Program-made: the position numbers and the translations under genes
Part shown: positions 25,886 through 34,226 of the stretch, one piece after another
Layout of the letters: every line of letters begins with the position of its first letter
Numbering within the stretch: the first letter of the stretch is position 1
Notes under the pieces: model-generated
What the model saw: only the letters and a program-made list of their open reading frames with translations
Databases searched by the model: none
What the model was told of the DNA's origin: nothing
Assembly (NCBI RefSeq): GCF_013343715.1
Contig: NZ_JABUNR010000006.1
Coordinates: forward strand, 1-64,000
DNA length: 64,000 nucleotides
Direction of reading: 5' to 3'
Source of the DNA: Mesobacillus harenae
GTDB taxonomy: Bacteria; Bacillota; Bacilli; Bacillales; Cytobacillaceae

Positions 25886-26437
25886 ATGAGATTATTAGGA
25901 ATTTCGGGAACGATAACAGGCTCAAAAACCCTTGTAACAGTTAAAAAAGTTTTAGAGGAAGCTCAGCTAAGAGCTCCTGACATAGAAACAGAATTATTAG
26001 ACTTAAGACAGTACGATATTCAATTTTGTGATGGAAGAAATCCAAATAATTACTCTGAAGATACTCGTAAAGTTATTGATATAGTTAGTTCTGCTGATTG
26101 TTATCTGATAGGGACACCTATATTCCAGGCATCATTATCAGGTGCCTTAAAAAACTTATTTGATTTAATTCCTGTAGAAGTTTTTCGCAACAAAGTAATG
26201 GGATTTGTTGCAACAGGGGGGACATACCAGCATTTTTTGGTTGTCGAGAATCAGTTAAAGCCTATTGCAGGTTATTTTCGTTCGTTCATCGCACCTAGTT
26301 ACGTTTATGCTCATAATGGGCACTTCGATATCAATAATAAAATTATTGATGAGGATGTATTAAACAGAATTAATTATTTAGCAGAAGAAATCGTATTTAT
26401 GCAACAAGCGTTATGTAAAAAAGAAGCGCATAGCTGA
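25886..26437 (+). CDS. NAD(P)H-dependent FMN reductase
   Basis: A 183-aa flavodoxin-fold reductase. It opens MRLLGISGTITGSKT, the phosphate-binding loop of the NADPH:FMN reductase family, and has DCYLIGTPIFQASLSGALKN. It supplies reduced FMN, matching the need of the luciferase-like monooxygenase four genes upstream. The ATG at 25886 follows GGGGGG; earlier in-frame starts lack a site. A terminator-like hairpin follows, so this should be the last gene of the operon. Confidence 0.87.
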   Translation: MRLLGISGTITGSKTLVTVKKVLEEAQLRAPDIETELLDLRQYDIQFCDGRNPNNYSEDTRKVIDIVSSADCYLIGTPIFQASLSGALKNLFDLIPVEVFRNKVMGFVATGGTYQHFLVVENQLKPIAGYFRSFIAPSYVYAHNGHFDINNKIIDEDVLNRINYLAEEIVFMQQALCKKEAHS

Positions 26438-26449
26438 TTTGTATCCTGT

Positions 26450-26471
26450 CCACTCTAACCATTTAGAGTGG
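26450..26471 (+). terminator. Hairpin ending the monooxygenase operon
   Basis: Perfect stem CCACTCTAA-CCAT-TTAGAGTGG without a long T-run. Its position right after the FMN reductase gene fits a weak terminator. Confidence 0.55.
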
Positions 26472-26636
26472 GCCTAAATATTACCGAAAATAACCTTCTA
26501 AATTGATATAGCTAACATAAGGTTATTAATAATCTAAGTATTTTTCTTAATAGATTTACATTTCTATTTATATATTGTTAAAATATTAATTATATTCTGA
26601 CTTTTTATTGATTACTTTTTCTTAGGAGATGGTAGA

Positions 26637-28529
26637 TTGAATAAAATGGAATCAAATTGGCAAAAGTTTGTTCTCTTAGGTGAAGAAAATGTTAGTGTCA
26701 GAAAGCCAGTCTGGGAATCATGGAATCGAAGCAAACAGTTCGGTGTATCTCATGAAGAAAACAAGGATTTGCTGTTTATCAATAAGCAGGAAATGGAAGA
26801 GAGAGTACAAGCAAATCGAACGCTTCTCAATGTTTCAAGTCCGATCATAAACGATTTATATGGAAAATTAAAAGGTGGCGGTTATCAAATCACTCTTACA
26901 GATGTAGATGGTTATTTTTTAAAAATTTTAGCTGACAGAAAAGTGGAAGCGCTTTCAGGTAAAATTGGCACATCAGTTGGAGTTAGATGGCTGGAGAAGG
27001 ATGTTGGAACAACCGGCTTAACCATTGCACTTAATACCCACTCCGCGATGGTCACATCGGGGGCAGAACATTTCTGTGTGATGCTGTGGAACTGGGATTG
27101 TGCCGCAGCTCCAATAATTGTAGACAATAAATTCTTAGGCGTGCTGAACATATGCAGGATAACACGAGGTGGGGATGGATTAGAGGAGCATCTGTCATTA
27201 GCAGTTTCGACTGCAAATAGTATTAGTCAACGAATAAAAATTGAATATATGCAAATGAAGGAAAGAACAATGCTCGATCTTTTGTCACTTTCTGAAACGA
27301 AAAAAGGTTCACCTGGAATATTAGCTTTTAATAACCAACTAGGATTAGTCTACTGTAACGAGGCAGCCACTGAGTTTGTAGAACACCTTAAAAGAGAGAG
27401 AACAGCTTCAGACCTATTGCTAACGGATCCTAATCAACTTATGAATTCTAAAGCTTTTCATACTAAAGATCAAAAAAATGCCCATTTTGTTTTTAATGAT
27501 AGCAAGAATGAATTTTATATTGAGTTAAAGGAATGCAAAAGTGGAGAGGAGTTAACATCTACTTTATTATTCGTACATCCTAAATCAAAGAGTGCAGGCA
27601 ATGTGGCATATAAGGAAGCTTCCCCTATCTTATCCTCCTTTCCAACAAAAGAAGAGGGTTTTAAGAAGACGCTAAAGAACGCTGTTAAAGTTGCCAAAAG
27701 TGATAATTGTTTTTTACTGCAGGGGGAGAGTGGGACTGGGAAGGATTTCATGGCACGCTCTATACATAAGGAAAGTGGACGAGGAAATCAGCCCTTTATA
27801 GCCATAAACTGTTCTGCATTGCCTCGAGAACTTATCTCTTCAGAATTATTTGGCCATTCTCCGGGAGCTTTTACTGGTGCTAATCGTAATGGAAGTCCAG
27901 GCAAATTAGAAGCCGCAAACGGAGGAACACTCTTTTTAGATGAAATAGGAGATATGCCTATAGAACTTCAAGGTGTACTGCTGCGGACCTTAGAGGAAAA
28001 GCAGATTACAAGAATAGGCAGCACAAAATCTATTCCAGTTGATGTACGTTTTATTGCAGCAACTCATAAGAACTTAAAGGAATTAGTTAAAAGCGGAGAA
28101 TTTCGTGAAGATTTATATTACAGACTTTCCGTATTTACCATTTCACTTCCATCTTTACGAGAACGAATGGTCGATTTAGAAGAAATCGTTAACTCAATTG
28201 GTTTAGATATTTTCAAGAAGGCAGGCCGTCCCAGTATTTCTTTTACACCGCAAGCTATAAAAAGACTACAAAACTACCATTGGAAAGGAAACCTTCGAGA
28301 GCTTCGAAATTTTCTCGAACGAGCCGCCCTTCTTCATGATGGAGATATTATTGATATCCAACACATAGGTAACTACCTTGATCTTACTCAAACGGATACT
28401 AGCCTAGATGATAAAGAATTGCTGCTAACCGTCCTTGATCAAACCCTAGGAAACAGAGCAAAAGCAGCCCGTGAACTTGGTATTTCAAGAGCAGCATTAT
28501 ACCGTAAGTTAGAAAGGTATGGGTTATAA
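26637..28529 (+). CDS. Sigma-54-dependent activator, AcoR-like (GAF-AAA-Fis HTH)
   Basis: A 630-aa enhancer-binding protein. The N-terminal half has a GAF-like sensory region (DRKVEALSGKIGTSVGVRWL to about residue 200), as in AcoR of acetoin genes. The AAA+ domain carries Walker A GESGTGKD (from Gly363) and GAFTGA (410-415), the loop that touches sigma-54. A Fis-type HTH ends the protein (ARELGISRAALYRKLERYG). The TTG start sits five bases after AGGAGATGG; an ATG three codons later is too far. It probably senses a pathway compound and switches on the promoter at 22567. Confidence 0.9.
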   Translation: MNKMESNWQKFVLLGEENVSVRKPVWESWNRSKQFGVSHEENKDLLFINKQEMEERVQANRTLLNVSSPIINDLYGKLKGGGYQITLTDVDGYFLKILADRKVEALSGKIGTSVGVRWLEKDVGTTGLTIALNTHSAMVTSGAEHFCVMLWNWDCAAAPIIVDNKFLGVLNICRITRGGDGLEEHLSLAVSTANSISQRIKIEYMQMKERTMLDLLSLSETKKGSPGILAFNNQLGLVYCNEAATEFVEHLKRERTASDLLLTDPNQLMNSKAFHTKDQKNAHFVFNDSKNEFYIELKECKSGEELTSTLLFVHPKSKSAGNVAYKEASPILSSFPTKEEGFKKTLKNAVKVAKSDNCFLLQGESGTGKDFMARSIHKESGRGNQPFIAINCSALPRELISSELFGHSPGAFTGANRNGSPGKLEAANGGTLFLDEIGDMPIELQGVLLRTLEEKQITRIGSTKSIPVDVRFIAATHKNLKELVKSGEFREDLYYRLSVFTISLPSLRERMVDLEEIVNSIGLDIFKKAGRPSISFTPQAIKRLQNYHWKGNLRELRNFLERAALLHDGDIIDIQHIGNYLDLTQTDTSLDDKELLLTVLDQTLGNRAKAARELGISRAALYRKLERYGL

Positions 28530-28626
28530 CTGATAAATTGATTGTAGATTAGTTCCACCCTCATTAAAAGATAGATAGATGGTAAGAAATATTATTAATA
28601 GAAGAACAAATATTAATAATGTAAAT

Positions 28627-28657
28627 AGTCTTCTCAATTAGAGAAGACTACTTTTTT
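28627..28657. terminator. Palindrome family A copy 3
   Basis: AGTCTTCTCAATTAGAGAAGACT then ACTTTTTT. It stands between the activator gene and the EamA relic and is copied together with the relic from 32029. Confidence 0.75.
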
Positions 28658-28744
28658 ATGCCTTATTACCTAATTAACCTTCAATATAATTAAAGCAGTA
28701 AAATAATTACTACCTATTTATTTTATTGCATTTTACAAAACATC

Positions 28745-29065
28745 ACTTCTAGTTTTCCTCGTTACCAAATGGCTGCAATGATTAAGATAATCCCTACCCA
28801 CTGCAGGGCTGTGATGTGTTCCAAAAGAATGATCATGGCTGAAATGATTGCAATTGGCTGTTCAACAGAACTTTATACTTTGGCAAGTCTGCCTGATATG
28901 AGTGGAGCTCCTCCAGCCAAGAACAAGGGATGAATGACAGCCCCAAATAATGCAACTCCCGCCCCAATGCCCAATAAACAGCCGTTAACGAGGTTGAGGG
29001 TTGGAATACCCTAATGAAACACAATCAACATGAGAACCCAGTAATCATCATGGAACTCCTTAATA
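28745..29065 (-). pseudogene. C-terminal relic of an EamA transporter gene
   Basis: Very similar to the last about 330 bases of the intact EamA gene at 32079 (shared runs such as GCAAGTCTGCCTGATAT and ACAAGGTTGAGGGTTGGAAT-like sequence). It has small deletions, one removing about 30 bases near the stop and one near 29035, and in-frame stops. Nothing of the first half is present. The shared terminator upstream shows that the copied unit started outside the gene. Confidence 0.85.
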
Positions 29066-29619
29066 GGGGGGGGGAATTCAAACGTCCGTGTAGATTAAGG
29101 AACGGATGCGTATTTTCAAGACGAAGATCACCCCTTAAATATTAAAGTAAAGGGCATTTTTGTGGTACAAGAGAATTGATGTTTAAAGGAGGACAACTAG
29201 AATTAACCTTCGTAAATTACCTAAGAGTCTCCCCCAATAAATGTTGATGCTTTTAAGTTTTATCTTGAAATGGGAATGAAGGAAGTTGGTCCAGAAGGAA
29301 AGAAAAAGTAATTTTGGAGCGTTGATCCAAGAAGAATTAACTGCCTTTTTTATTGAACTCCTTTTTGTACTAACGTGGCAATAAGGTTTAATAAGAGTGC
29401 TATGTTGTGCCTCTAAACTAGGCAGCTTTTTGGTTTTGGGCTAACGGGGCATTTACTTTAACGAATTCTTAGTGCAAATAATTTTTTCATTAAAAGGAAA
29501 CCCTACAATAAGAAATAAAATGAGGGGCTTCTAATAATACTATGTAAATTATCCCATTATTTATTTCTCCCTTAATAAATTGAAGAAGCTATTGAATATG
29601 TAACTTCTAGGAGGGCAAT
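29066..29619. other. Gap with gene crumbs only
   Basis: No gene is supported. An ATG at 29179 opens a short frame (MFKGGQLELTFVNYLR) and, in another frame near 29242, VDAFKFYLEMGMKEVGPEGK ends at a stop. These look like remains of one decayed protein gene of unknown family. A run of nine G at 29067-29075 is unusual for this A+T-rich DNA. Confidence 0.4.
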
Positions 29620-29787
29620 GTGCTGAATTTGAAAGATTTACAAATGGAGCTTATTCAATTAAATGAAAGTATTGACATGATGACAACGATGCTTAACAAA
29701 AACAATGACCAAGAATTAGTGGACAAGCTAGAGAAGCTATTAAAAGAACGTAAAGAAATTATTAAAAAAATCGAGAGGTTACAATAA
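29620..29787 (+). CDS. Small coiled-coil protein, 55 aa
   Basis: GTG start at 29620 four bases after AGGAGGG. The product is almost entirely predicted coiled coil with leucine/isoleucine heptads (LKDLQMELIQLNESIDMMTT, then KLLKERKEIIKKIERLQ). Its stop TAA overlaps the ATG of the next gene by one base (TAATG), so the two are translationally coupled and probably act together. No known family recognised. Confidence 0.7.
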   Translation: MLNLKDLQMELIQLNESIDMMTTMLNKNNDQELVDKLEKLLKERKEIIKKIERLQ

Positions 29788-30356
29788 TGGACAATACGAA
29801 ATCTGATACCGAAATGGCAAATGTACCGACCAGGGGATTAAAGAAATCAAGTAAGTTCAATAAAGGTGCGGTACATGAGAACGGAACTGGTAAGTTTGAA
29901 ATACTTGACCGTTATATTGAAGACAATATCATAATGCTTAAATACAAATGGCTATCAGGTGACCTAGAAGGTGACATTGAGACTAACAAAGAAGTAAATG
30001 TTAACGCATCTATTTGGAAGTTCAAGAAGGTTCGTGGCCTTATTGGCAACCAACAGGCTGAACCTTCAGGTATGCAGATGCACGAAATACAAGATTCAAT
30101 GCAGGGTGCGAGGGAGTTCCAAGAAGAACGTCTTTCAGAGTACATGGCGTACATGACCGACATTCATAAAAATACTACTGAATTAATTACAGTTTTTCAC
30201 ACATATGTTGAACAAGGCAAATCGACATTTAACCGTATAGATGCATTAGAGAAGCAGGTAACCCTTCTACTTGAAAATCAGCGTATTTATCAGGAACAGA
30301 TAGCTACCCTAATTAGACAAAATGACCTAGCTTCTAAATTAATTGAAAAGATTTAA
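29787..30356 (+). CDS. Hypothetical protein with C-terminal coiled coil
   Basis: A 189-aa protein of unknown family. The first about 100 residues are a compact, mixed-charge region (KFEILDRYIEDNIIMLKYKW, then WKFKKVRGLIG). After residue 120 it becomes helical with heptads (IDALEKQVTLLLENQRIYQE). It is coupled to the 55-aa coiled-coil gene upstream, suggesting that the two products bind each other. The style recalls small phage or plasmid proteins but no phage gene is nearby. Confidence 0.65.
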   Translation: MDNTKSDTEMANVPTRGLKKSSKFNKGAVHENGTGKFEILDRYIEDNIIMLKYKWLSGDLEGDIETNKEVNVNASIWKFKKVRGLIGNQQAEPSGMQMHEIQDSMQGAREFQEERLSEYMAYMTDIHKNTTELITVFHTYVEQGKSTFNRIDALEKQVTLLLENQRIYQEQIATLIRQNDLASKLIEKI

Positions 30357-30452
30357 ATACGTTAAACCCTTCGTACTGTACTGGGTCAGTTGCTATCTTG
30401 ATCGCCAGTAAAGTATTAAAACGCCAGTTAAAGTAAACATAGATGTTAAAGA

Positions 30453-30869
30453 TTAATCATATATAATAGCTTCTCCTTGTTCACGTAACTTTTTTAAAGT
30501 TGTAAGCATATGATTCACTTGTTCATCGGAATGTCTTTCCCACGAGCTTAATTCAGCTACTATTTTCAAAGGCGCTTTAGACCTATAAGATCGAGTTGGG
30601 TTTCCAGGGAATTTTTTGTCAGTTAAGTTCGGATCATTTTCAAAATCACCTAATGGTTCTACAATGTAAATTCTTTCTTTTGATTCAGAAGCTGCTAATT
30701 CAGCACCCCATTTAGCAGCATCTAATGTTGCAGTGAAATATACATAGTTGGACTTTTTGTCTTGGTAATTTGATAAGTGTTGGGGTTCTAAAAGATCTCC
30801 AATTTGTAGTTCTGCTTTAGTTCCATGAAAGAAAGGACCATTATCTAAGACACCTTTTTTGTCATTCAT
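30453..30869 (-). CDS. arr: NAD+-rifampin ADP-ribosyltransferase
   Basis: A 138-aa Arr-family enzyme that inactivates rifamycins by ADP-ribosylation using NAD+. Family features are present: PFFHGTKAELQIGDLLEPQH at the front, NYVYFTATLDAAKWGAELAA, and IYIVEPLGDFENDPNLTDKK with the conserved acidic part, then FPGNPTRSYRS. Length matches the family. I use the ATG at 30869 with AAGGGGTG upstream; a GTG three codons earlier overlaps that site. Chromosomal arr genes are common in environmental Bacillaceae. It stands alone and shows no mobile-element borders. Confidence 0.9.
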   Translation of the reverse strand: MNDKKGVLDNGPFFHGTKAELQIGDLLEPQHLSNYQDKKSNYVYFTATLDAAKWGAELAASESKERIYIVEPLGDFENDPNLTDKKFPGNPTRSYRSKAPLKIVAELSSWERHSDEQVNHMLTTLKKLREQGEAIIYD

Positions 30870-31044
30870 ACTGTACACCCCTTATATTTTAGCTTTGTAT
30901 ATAACAGTATAGGATGGGAATTTTAGAAAGTGTAGTCTATAAATAATTTTTAATGAGTAGTATAATGTAAGTAGAGAGAATGATATAACAATTGACAGAA
31001 TGATTGTTCTAACATAATATTATCGTAACAGTTAAATAATTATC

Positions 31045-31145
31045 TCCTAAGGGGAGTAGCTTTTACAGTAAAGTCGTCATTACGGAACAGTTGTTCTCGG
31101 CTTTATTGGCAACCTACGTTGTTAGCAAGACCTTACCATTTTTAC
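31045..31145 (+). ncRNA. yybP-ykoY manganese riboswitch
   Basis: The conserved pieces appear in order: AAGGGGAGTAGC (31049-31060), AAAGTCGTCATTACGG (31070-31085), CTCGGCTTTATTGGCAACC, then TTAGCAAGACCTTACC (31122-31137). This matches the yybP-ykoY aptamer, which binds Mn2+ and normally controls manganese exporters such as MntP or TerC-type proteins. Here no exporter gene follows: two hairpins come next, then a separate Fur-box promoter and a small basic-protein gene. Recognised from memory of the consensus. Confidence 0.85.
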
Positions 31146-31203
31146 GGTAAAGGTCTATTTATGTTTATTAAACCTTTACCATCTTTGGTAAAGGTTTTTT
31201 TTG
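31128..31203 (+). terminator. Riboswitch expression platform with two tandem hairpins
   Basis: AGACCTTACC can pair with GGTAAAGGTCT (31128-31155), competing with the aptamer's closing helix. A second hairpin AACCTTTACC-ATCTT-GGTAAAGGTT (31171-31196) ends in T8. Only the second has a good T-run. The two hairpins share almost the same stem sequence. Confidence 0.7.
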
Positions 31204-31228
31204 TGCTATAATTGATAACTGTTATCAA
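31185..31228 (+). promoter_or_regulatory. Sigma-A promoter with Fur box for fbpB-like gene
   Basis: -35 TTGGTA (31185-31190), 16-base spacer, -10 TATAAT (31207-31212). It overlaps a perfect 17-bp palindrome TTGATAAC-T-GTTATCAA (31212-31228) that matches the Fur operator (TGATAATNATTATCA). Expression should rise when iron is low. Confidence 0.8.
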
Positions 31229-31334
31229 TAATCTCCTATGAAGGTTCTATTCTTAAGGTGTAAATCGTTTGTTACAAAGCGGAAAACTCTGCTGTTTCAA
31301 AACAATTTTCATATAAAAAGGAGAGAGATAAAAG

Positions 31335-31460
31335 ATGAGAAAAAAAAAGGTTAATTTTCTTGAGTTAGTAAAGATAAACAAAGAAGAGCTTTTAAAAGAT
31401 AAGATTCAAATCGAAAAGATTGAAAAACGTATTGACCAAAAAATAATTAGCTTTAAATAA
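31335..31460 (+). CDS. FbpB-family small basic protein (Fur-regulated)
   Basis: A 41-aa basic protein, MRKKKVNFLELVKINKEELL followed by KDKIQIEKIEKRIDQKIISFK, behind GGAGAGAG. It matches the FbpA/FbpB family of small Fur-regulated proteins. In Bacillus subtilis these help the FsrA RNA to lower synthesis of iron-rich proteins during iron shortage, acting as RNA-chaperone-like factors. The Fur box at 31212 supports the call. It lies just after the manganese riboswitch, an unusual metal-sensing pairing. Confidence 0.8.
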   Translation: MRKKKVNFLELVKINKEELLKDKIQIEKIEKRIDQKIISFK

Positions 31461-31480
31461 ATTCTTTGGAGGTGGAATGG

Positions 31481-31867
31481 TTGATACTAAGGAAATACAT
31501 GTCTCTGTTAGGAGTAGGTTCGGCAAGGATAGATCTTATTTTACCTAAGGAAACATATAGTCCCGGAGAAAATATTAAGGGTTATTTTAAAATTGTAGGT
31601 GGGACAATCGAACAACAAATCCATCGTATAGACAGTGATTTAATATTGATTAACCAGACTAACGGAACTGAAAAGGTTATTGATTTCACAACAATCCTCA
31701 CAAATAAAATAATTAACTCAACAGAAGAAAATGAATTTCCATTTACTTTTAAATTACCGATTGATGTCCCAGTATCATCTGGAGACATATCATATCGTTT
31801 TCATACTAAGCTTACTTTTAATAAAGGAGTAGAGAGTAGTGATCAAGACATTATAACGATTGTTTAA
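31481..31867 (+). CDS. Spo0M-like protein, N-terminal arrestin half only
   Basis: A 128-aa protein similar to the first half of Spo0M (about 250 aa): VGSARIDLILPKETYSPGEN, then GGTIEQQIHRIDSDLILINQ and FPFTFKLPIDVPVSSGDISY. Spo0M has an arrestin-like fold and affects sporulation and cell shape. The usual C-terminal half is missing; the stop is clean, so this may be a stable short form. I start at TTG 31481, eight bases after GGAGG. An ATG at 31499 behind AAGGA is also possible and matches the usual Spo0M N-terminus. Confidence 0.7.
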   Translation: MILRKYMSLLGVGSARIDLILPKETYSPGENIKGYFKIVGGTIEQQIHRIDSDLILINQTNGTEKVIDFTTILTNKIINSTEENEFPFTFKLPIDVPVSSGDISYRFHTKLTFNKGVESSDQDIITIV

Positions 31868-32028
31868 AGATTCGAGCAGCAGTTATAGGTATGTAAGATA
31901 ATTACTCAACGATTTGTGAGACATTATTGGAGAGAAATTGATGCAATAATTCCAGCAAATCGACTCTATTGAAAAAGCGGCAACCATAAAAAACTTAATT
32001 AGCTTATTGATACGAATATAAAAAAAGG

Positions 32029-32060
32029 AGTCTTCTCATCAATTTGAGAAGACTACCTTA
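32029..32060. terminator. Palindrome family A copy 4
   Basis: AGTCTTCTCATCAATTTGAGAAGACT, the family A palindrome with a three-base insert in the loop. On the minus strand it ends the EamA gene; the T-run on that side is TCCTTTTTTTA. Confidence 0.75.
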
Positions 32061-32078
32061 TTACCTAAAATAGCCTTT

Positions 32079-32981
32079 TTACATAACTTCACTTCTAGTT
32101 TTCCTCGTTACCGACAGCCCACCCGATTCATTAATGAATATAGCTGCAATAATCAAGATAATACCGACCCACTGCAGGGCTGTGACGGGTTCTGAAAGAA
32201 TGATCATGGCAGAAATGATTGCAATTGGCAGTTCAACAGAACTTAATACATTGGCAAGTCTGCCTGATATTAGTGGAGCTCCTCCAGCAAAGAACAAGGG
32301 TGGAATGACAGCCCCAAATAATGCAACGCCAGCTCCAATGCCCAATAAACGGCCGTCAACAAGGTTGAGGGTTGGAATATCCTGATGAAACACAATCAAC
32401 ATGAGAACCATTGAACCAGTAATCATCAGGGAACTCCTGATTACGGGATGAGAATTTACTGCAACACGGCCACTAAAGAAAATAAACCCTGCATATGATG
32501 CACCGGATAATAACCCTAGAATAAGTCCAAGGGGCGGAAGCTGAAATACGCTCCCATATAGGATATTTGAAGCAAGGAAAACGCCTGTTAACGTCACGAA
32601 CATGGCTATGAGGTTGATTCTTGTTGGTTTGCTTTTGTTAAAAATCCATTCATAAATCATACCGATCCAAACAAATTGAAAAAGAAGAATGATGGCTAAT
32701 GATGCTGATAAATACTGCATACTACCATAATAAAAGATTCCGGTTAATCCCACAGAAGTGCCTGTAGCAACGATTTTTATAATATCTGTCTTTGGAATTC
32801 TCTTTATGTTTAATCCTAGAGATAGACTGATCGTCCATAACAAAACCAAACTTATTAGCATTTGGGTTAAATTTATTTGTCCTAAGGAGTATCCATATTC
32901 AAAACCAGTTTTAACAAAAATAGGTGTAAACCCAAAACTTCCAGCACCTATCAAAACCAAGATGATTCCTTTCACTTTCAT
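32079..32981 (-). CDS. EamA-family (DMT superfamily) transporter
   Basis: A 300-aa drug/metabolite transporter with ten predicted helices in two EamA repeats (first about residues 1-135, second about 145-290). It starts MKVKGIILVLIGAGSFGFTP behind AAAGGAG and ends with a short basic tail. Family members export amino acids, sugars or drugs; the substrate here is unknown. Its last 330 bases, with the terminator, exist as a decayed copy at 28745. Confidence 0.88.
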   Translation of the reverse strand: MKVKGIILVLIGAGSFGFTPIFVKTGFEYGYSLGQINLTQMLISLVLLWTISLSLGLNIKRIPKTDIIKIVATGTSVGLTGIFYYGSMQYLSASLAIILLFQFVWIGMIYEWIFNKSKPTRINLIAMFVTLTGVFLASNILYGSVFQLPPLGLILGLLSGASYAGFIFFSGRVAVNSHPVIRSSLMITGSMVLMLIVFHQDIPTLNLVDGRLLGIGAGVALFGAVIPPLFFAGGAPLISGRLANVLSSVELPIAIISAMIILSEPVTALQWVGIILIIAAIFINESGGLSVTRKTRSEVM

Positions 32982-33331
32982 ATAAATCTCCTTTCTCTAG
33001 TTGATCCTCTTACTACCCTGAATTTCAGTGCATTTCCATTAGCAAGGGAACACACCCTTTTTATACTAAGTTATTACAATTGGGCCGGCAAACTTAAAAG
33101 CTTATAAGGAAGGAATGAAGTCAGCCAGGAATGCTTCTATGATAAGTAGAATTATTGGGGAATTTTCTAATCCTTGGGGTGAATGTTAAGAGTTTACCTA
33201 TTTGCTAGGTATTTCGCATTGAGCAGAGCGGACGCCAGTTGGTAGGCTAGTAAAAGGATATGATTATAACAGTTTTTCAGATGATTGTTTCACTGAACCG
33301 AGCTGTAAAACTTACTGGGGGAATAGACAGC
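32982..33331. other. Gap with one coding crumb
   Basis: The only protein-like piece is an open frame ending at 33189 (about 40 codons, GPANLKAYKEGMKSARNASM then ISRIIGEFSNPWGEC), with no start or ribosome site. It looks like the tail of a lost gene. The rest carries the EamA promoter and leader sequence for the next gene. Confidence 0.35.
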
Positions 33332-34195
33332 ATGGCATTTGCAACGAAAACAATTTTAGCAGGAGTTTTAGGAACCGGGATCGTAGTATCCACCATCGCT
33401 TGGACAGGAGCGGAAGGTATTGGCAAGATAAAAGGGAATATTGATAGCTTGAAAAAGGATGCTATTGAGGCTATGGCTGATAACGGCTTTTTAAAAGATG
33501 AATTAGTTAGCTTGCAGGGGTTGTACACGAATGCAACTGAAGAAGCTAACGCAAAAATTGTAGGATTAAGAGCAAGTAATTTACACTTGGAGGATATGAT
33601 CGTAGACCTGCAGGCGCAGCTTGATGCAAAGACGGATACGACAGCAGAACAGGCCAAGATGCAACAAGAGATTGACAGACTTGTAACTGAACTGGAACAA
33701 GCTAATGCACAGATTGCAGAGCTAGAGACTTATGCCAAGACTGCTGATAATGAGGTTTCATACGAGCCTTTGACTCAAGATGAGAAAGATGCTCTTACCA
33801 CAGAAGAGGTAATGATTGAGGGTGTTGAAGAGACTGCCCCTGAGGAGATTTCTTACCTTAACTTCTACCCTGAATTGGTATCCCAAGAGGCTTTACAGTT
33901 AGATGCTGCTGCCGTAAATATGATGGACGAAATGGCATCAGCTATTGAGGCTGATTTTAGTGAAGGAGAAATGTCTGTTTACCTTGATATCATTGGTGTG
34001 AAGGTATTAAATGGACAGCTGGCTTATGTTATAACTAATGATACAAATCCCGCCAACTTACCAGTATCATCAGAGATGGCTGCCAGTGTCAAAAATCAGC
34101 TAGGATACTCTGAATTGCACTTTATGTATCCTCAGGAATATCTAACTGATTCATCATTTTTTATCACCGAAGATGACATGATAGCTATTAAGTGA
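33332..34195 (+). CDS. Hypothetical membrane-anchored coiled-coil protein
   Basis: A 287-aa protein with one N-terminal hydrophobic segment (TILAGVLGTGIVVSTIAW). A long coiled coil follows (about residues 30-145, e.g. MQQEIDRLVTELEQANAQIA), then an acidic linker and a C-terminal globular domain. It starts at ATG 33332 with GGGGG ten bases upstream. The form suggests a surface or membrane-tethered structural protein. No family recognised. A clean terminator follows, so it is a single-gene unit. Confidence 0.65.
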   Translation: MAFATKTILAGVLGTGIVVSTIAWTGAEGIGKIKGNIDSLKKDAIEAMADNGFLKDELVSLQGLYTNATEEANAKIVGLRASNLHLEDMIVDLQAQLDAKTDTTAEQAKMQQEIDRLVTELEQANAQIAELETYAKTADNEVSYEPLTQDEKDALTTEEVMIEGVEETAPEEISYLNFYPELVSQEALQLDAAAVNMMDEMASAIEADFSEGEMSVYLDIIGVKVLNGQLAYVITNDTNPANLPVSSEMAASVKNQLGYSELHFMYPQEYLTDSSFFITEDDMIAIK

Positions 34196-34198
34196 TTT

Positions 34199-34226
34199 AG
34201 AGGAGCGGTTGCCTCCTCTTTTTTCT
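34199..34226 (+). terminator. Terminator after coiled-coil gene
   Basis: AGAGGAG-CGGTTG-CCTCCTCT followed by TTTTTTCTG; compact and strong. Confidence 0.85.
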
